Source: an uncultured Christensenellaceae bacterium (GTDB lineage: Bacteria > Bacillota > Clostridia > Christensenellales > Pumilibacteraceae). From it: 15,527 nt of DNA. The notes under the pieces were generated by a model, which worked only from the letters and a program-made list of their open reading frames with translations, was not told the origin of the DNA and did not search any database. Of the stretch, positions 12,957 to 15,527 are shown one piece after another (position 1 is the stretch's first letter; every line of letters starts with the position of its first letter). Where the stretch lies: NCBI GenBank assembly GCA_910587445.1, contig CAJULE010000037.1:1-15527 (forward strand), given 5' to 3'. The translations under genes were made by a program, and so were the position numbers.

Positions 12957-13151
12957 TTAAATTATCCCTTGCCCTTTCGGTGCATATTCTTGTACTTCTT
13001 CGTGTCGGCGTGTTATTACCTTACTGACCGAACACGCTTTACATCGCGGACACTGTAACTTAAGTAAGCCTTCCGCATTTCGAAAGCCGACAATCTTTTG
13101 CCCGCAATTCCGACAGTATCGGAATTCGGGCTGTTGTGTAATTGGATTCAT
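12957..13151 (-). CDS. Small zinc-ribbon protein
   Basis: A 64-residue protein starting at the ATG at 13151, with GGAGG 9 nt upstream; a longer reading would begin within the ribosome binding site. Two cysteine pairs, YCRNCGQK (residues 12-19) and QCPRCKA (33-39), are 20 residues apart and should form a zinc ribbon, in the style of Mu Com and other small phage zinc-finger proteins. The basic tail SKVITRRHEEVQEY suggests nucleic-acid contact. Last gene before a strong terminator, behind the Y-polymerase cassette. Function unknown. Confidence 0.68.
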   Translation of the reverse strand: MNPITQQPEFRYCRNCGQKIVGFRNAEGLLKLQCPRCKACSVSKVITRRHEEVQEYAPKGQGII

Positions 13152-13293
13152 GCAACATAACCTCCGTTTTCCCAAGATACAAAAGTTTTGATTTATCGCT
13201 ACTTCATTGGCGCGGTCGGGAATTCCGACGCCGAAGATGGACTCTTTCGTATCCGAATATTAAATCGTCAGCGACCGGGGCAAGTCGCTTTCG

Positions 13294-13482
13294 CTAATAT
13301 TTTGCGCCCATTCTGGCGAGTTGTTCTCCCGTATAAACCGGGATTTTCGTGACTTTCGCAAAGTTCGCGGCCTTATAGTCTTTGCCGCAATTCTGGCATA
13401 TCATCCATCCGTTCGTTTCTTCGAGATATAAATGTTTGTTCATCGTGCCGCAATGCGGACATTTTACATCATAGTATCGCAT
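13294..13482 (-). CDS. Small zinc-ribbon protein
   Basis: A 62-residue protein. The ATG at 13482 follows AGGAGAGG. CPHC (8-11) and CQNCGKDY (29-36) form a compact zinc ribbon; the tail AKVTKIPVYTGEQLARMGAKY has no recognisable domain. It begins 10 bases after the end of the YolD-like gene, so it shares that transcript. Its pairing with a second zinc-ribbon gene suggests related small nucleic-acid-binding or adaptor proteins, but the function is not shown. Confidence 0.7.
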   Translation of the reverse strand: MRYYDVKCPHCGTMNKHLYLEETNGWMICQNCGKDYKAANFAKVTKIPVYTGEQLARMGAKY

Positions 13483-13492
13483 TTTTCCTCTC

Positions 13493-13810
13493 CTAATTTA
13501 GTATCGTCAATTTGTATAGGTCGTCGAAATATATCCGTTCTTCGCCAATAACCAAGTATCTGTACACCACATCGATATTCGTCACTTTGCCTTGCAATTC
13601 AATTTCGTGGTATGCCTTGTAGTATCGTACTTTTATCTCCGCACCTTTCGTTACTCGATTGATTTGTGCTGACAGCCTTTCCGCCGCATCCTCCGAGAGC
13701 TCGCGCTTTTCTTCGCGCAAGTGCCTTTCCTCTCTCTCGCGTAACGCTTCTTTGAGTCCTTTCATCGCATCGAAAGGCATAAATTGTTTTGCTCGTTCAC
13801 TTTGTGTCAT
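13493..13810 (-). CDS. YolD-like protein
   Basis: A 105-residue protein beginning TQSERAKQFMPFDAMKGLKEALRERE, the hallmark A-K-Q-F-M-P-F-D-A-(L/M)-x-G-L of YolD-like proteins in Clostridia. A long charged helix follows (residues 20-50), then a strand-rich end (KVRYYKAYHEIELQGKVTNI, RIYFDDLYKL). YolD-like genes typically lie directly beside a Y-family polymerase gene and are thought to act with it, as a functional analogue of UmuD. Here the gene overlaps the polymerase gene by 14 bases, which fits that pairing and implies coupled translation. Confidence 0.88.
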   Translation of the reverse strand: MTQSERAKQFMPFDAMKGLKEALREREERHLREEKRELSEDAAERLSAQINRVTKGAEIKVRYYKAYHEIELQGKVTNIDVVYRYLVIGEERIYFDDLYKLTILN

Positions 13811-15074
13811 TGCCTGCTCTATGCCCTCCTATAAACGTATTCCGCTCGCGCTGCGTTGCACAATCCAAGTAGTTCGTTCCGACGAGTATGGAGTTCTTCC
13901 CGAACTTTTCTTTCAGCGCAAGCACCGTTCGCTCTCTACTTTTTTCTCGCTCCACTTCGTTGATATCCGTGAATAAGTCGTAACTCTCGTATGACTCGTC
14001 CACCACGTCTTCAAAGTCGATTCCGAGCCGCCGTATAGGAACGGTCCGACTTGCATTTTTGTCGTACAAATCTTTGACGAGCGGAGCGAACTTGGAATTC
14101 AATGCCGTGACCAATCCCAATCGCGCCGCCGCGTGTACCGACGGTATTTCGCTTTTGGAATATCCTACATAGATTCCTACTCTGCTCGATACGACGTGCC
14201 TTTTCATTAGTTCGTATGCGCCGTGCTGCACCATCTCGGTCATCACGATTCGCGCTTCGTCGAACGAGTAATCTCTGGGGAGTATTTGCGAGAATGACAC
14301 GGAATGCGATTTGCTCTTATACGCCTTGATGTCGGCTATGGTACACGACTCTCTTCCCCAAGCATGGTCGATGAGTAATTCGGCATTGACGCCGAATTCT
14401 TTGTACAATAAGTCAATCGGACTGTGCGCCACTCCGTACATATCGTAGATGGCGTACCTTGCGAGTCGGTTTGCCGTGCCGTCTGCCACTTGCCAAAAAT
14501 CGTTTATATGCCTATGCCGCCATAACGTATCGCAGTATGTCTTTTCATCGAGATAGCCGATATGCGATTTGTTTTTCTTGGCGGTAATGTCTAACGCAAT
14601 TTTGGCAAGATAGAGATTTGTGCCGATGCCCGCCGTTGCCGGGATGTGCTTTCGCCGCGCGATCTCTTGCACGAGAAATTTCGCAAAACTCACATCATCC
14701 GTGTTATACACGTTCAAATACGGAGTCGCGTCGATGAATGACTCGTCTATCGAGTAAACGTGAATATCGTCTGGCGAAATGTAATCAAGGTATATGTCGT
14801 AAATGTCGGCGGCGTAGTCAATGTATAATTGCATTTGCGGCGGCGCAATGATGTACTTGATTCCACGCGGTATTTCGGAAAGCCTACATCGATTGCGAAC
14901 GCCTTGCGCTTTCAGTTTCGGAGACACAGCAAGACACAGCGCGTTCGATCCGCGCGACACATCGGCAACGACGAGGTTGGTTTCAAAAGGATTCAACCCT
15001 CGCTCCGCGCATTCGACCGAAGCGTAAAACGTCTTCATATCGATGCAATAGTATGTCTGCTGTTTGATTGCCAT
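13797..15074 (-). CDS. Y-family translesion DNA polymerase (UmuC/DinB-like)
   Basis: A 425-residue polymerase. Catalytic motifs: CIDMKTFYASVE (10-21) with Asp12, and YSIDESFID (107-115) with Asp110 and Glu111, the two-metal site of Y-family enzymes. The steric-gate aromatic lies in TFYASV. ATAGIGTNLYLAKIALD (about 146-162) is the fingers/palm helix, and the little-finger region runs to about residue 380. I see no clear clamp-binding motif at the C-terminus. Such enzymes copy past damaged bases and cause SOS mutagenesis. AGGAG lies close before the ATG, and the LexA-like gene ends 6 bases upstream, so both are co-transcribed with the YolD-like gene. It could be phage-borne or host-derived; the window does not decide. 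Confidence 0.93.
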   Translation of the reverse strand: MAIKQQTYYCIDMKTFYASVECAERGLNPFETNLVVADVSRGSNALCLAVSPKLKAQGVRNRCRLSEIPRGIKYIIAPPQMQLYIDYAADIYDIYLDYISPDDIHVYSIDESFIDATPYLNVYNTDDVSFAKFLVQEIARRKHIPATAGIGTNLYLAKIALDITAKKNKSHIGYLDEKTYCDTLWRHRHINDFWQVADGTANRLARYAIYDMYGVAHSPIDLLYKEFGVNAELLIDHAWGRESCTIADIKAYKSKSHSVSFSQILPRDYSFDEARIVMTEMVQHGAYELMKRHVVSSRVGIYVGYSKSEIPSVHAAARLGLVTALNSKFAPLVKDLYDKNASRTVPIRRLGIDFEDVVDESYESYDLFTDINEVEREKSRERTVLALKEKFGKNSILVGTNYLDCATQRERNTFIGGHRAGNDTK

Positions 15075-15080
15075 ATCTCC

Positions 15081-15527
15081 TCACAGGTCTTTTAATACTT
15101 TAACCGCTACTCCTTGTATCTCACAGTAGTCGACGACAATATCATCGTAGTCGGGATTTTCGGGATGCAAAATAATCTTTCGCTTTTTCTCGTCGCGGTA
15201 TAGCCGTTTGAGTGTGTTTTCGTTATCCACGAGCGCGACCACGATATCTCCGTCCTCGGCTTCGCTGGTCTTGCGGATTATAACGATGTCTTCATCGTCA
15301 ATCCCCGCGTCCACCATCGAATCGCCGTTTGCTCGCAATAAGAAATATTCGCCCGATCCGAGCCACTCCGTCGGAATGCGTATGTAACTCTCCACGCTCT
15401 CTTCCGACAATAGCGGCTGTCCGCAGGATATGCTGCCCACAAGCGGAACGCTTACCGTTCCGTCCTGCGACTTGCTTATCTTCTCGGTCACAATCTTGCC
15501 GTTGTCATAATCGAGCATTTTACGAGC
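15081..15527 (-). CDS. LexA/UmuD-type autocleaving protease-repressor, N-terminus outside the window
   Basis: The frame stays open to the right edge (codons Ala-Arg-Lys precede the first ATG at 15518 and no ribosome binding site is visible there), so the gene most likely continues into a DNA-binding domain beyond the window. Counting from that ATG, the peptidase S24 parts are the cleavage bond Cys32-Gly33 in VGSISCGQP, the nucleophile Ser67 in RANGDSMVD and Lys104 in NTLKRLYRD. The spacings (35 residues from cleavage site to Ser, 37 from Ser to Lys) equal those of E. coli LexA. The scissile bond is Cys-Gly, as in UmuD, instead of the Ala-Gly usual in LexA. It should be a RecA-stimulated repressor or UmuD-like partner controlling the polymerase cassette behind it. 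Confidence 0.87.
   Translation of the reverse strand, partial: ARKMLDYDNGKIVTEKISKSQDGTVSVPLVGSISCGQPLLSEESVESYIRIPTEWLGSGEYFLLRANGDSMVDAGIDDEDIVIIRKTSEAEDGDIVVALVDNENTLKRLYRDEKKRKIILHPENPDYDDIVVDYCEIQGVAVKVLKDL

Noticed and set aside
13215..13229. Inverted repeat GTCGG-GAATT-CCGAC in the gap before the last zinc-ribbon gene
   Set aside because: Five-base arms are expected by chance, and no promoter could be recognised nearby.
13270..13289. Hairpin AGCGAC/GTCGCT behind the zinc-ribbon gene at 13294-13482, as a terminator
   Set aside because: A stem of only six pairs and no U-run in either direction, so not called.
13797..15527. LexA/SOS box (GAAC-N4-GTTC type) controlling the polymerase cassette
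   Set aside because: No convincing match was found in the visible gaps. The operon's promoter most likely lies beyond the right edge.
1..15527. CRISPR array, tRNA genes, insertion sequences
   Set aside because: No regular repeat-spacer pattern, no tRNA-like cloverleaf and no transposase or terminal inverted repeats were seen on either strand.

Overview
This 15.5 kb window reads as the early-to-packaging part of a temperate tailed phage (prophage) of a Firmicutes/Clostridia-type host. Every recognisable protein gene lies on the minus strand, so transcription runs from high to low coordinates. The host assignment rests on strong AGGAGG-type ribosome binding sites, a YolD-like protein, a Gram-positive-style LexA/Y-family polymerase cassette, an ArpU/DUF1492-like regulator and a P27-family small terminase. 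No integrase, portal or capsid gene is visible. Both ends of the window cut through genes.

Layout in the direction of transcription. (1) 15527-12957: an SOS-like operon with a LexA-type autoprotease (its N-terminus is outside the window), a Y-family DNA polymerase, a YolD-like protein and two small zinc-ribbon proteins, closed by a strong minus-strand terminator near 12801-12860. (2) 12448-12956: a 500-base stretch without a protein gene. It holds a perfect plus-strand sigma-70 promoter (TTGACA, 17 bp, TATAAT), an apparent ~185-nt structured non-coding RNA with its own terminator, and a palindromic operator-like site in front of the early operon. (3) 12447-5057: early/replication genes, namely an HTH regulator, a small Cro-like protein, an SNF2 helicase, an HNH-type protein fused to a coiled-coil phage protein, a cysteine-cluster phage protein, a DUF4406-like protein, a primase-helicase, a gap with 9-bp iteron-like repeats, a VRR-NUC nuclease, and an ArpU-like regulator fused to an unknown N-terminal region. 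(4) 5054-3467: start of the late/packaging region, with a candidate activator-dependent promoter, an HNH nuclease, a small unknown gene, a repeat-rich GC-then-AT region that may be cos, and the small terminase. (5) 3467-1: a modification cassette of C5-cytosine methyltransferase with about eight repeat modules, beta-class amino-methyltransferase, PP-loop (PAPS reductase-like) enzyme, and the first 21 codons of an S-adenosylmethionine synthetase (MetK). These genes overlap each other by 4 to 13 bases.

How the parts may work together: the HTH regulator and Cro-like protein would control the early operon. Primase-helicase, SNF2 helicase and VRR-NUC would replicate and process DNA, possibly from the iteron cluster at 6091-6220. 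The ArpU-like protein would switch on the late promoter lying directly behind its own gene. HNH plus TerS (with TerL expected beyond the left edge) would cut and package DNA. The methyltransferases with a dedicated SAM synthetase would protect or mark phage DNA. The features most worth a second look are the modification cassette with its own SAM supply, the multi-module methyltransferase, the orphan plus-strand RNA, the iterons, the candidate late promoter, and two genes that carry strong internal ribosome binding sites in frame.
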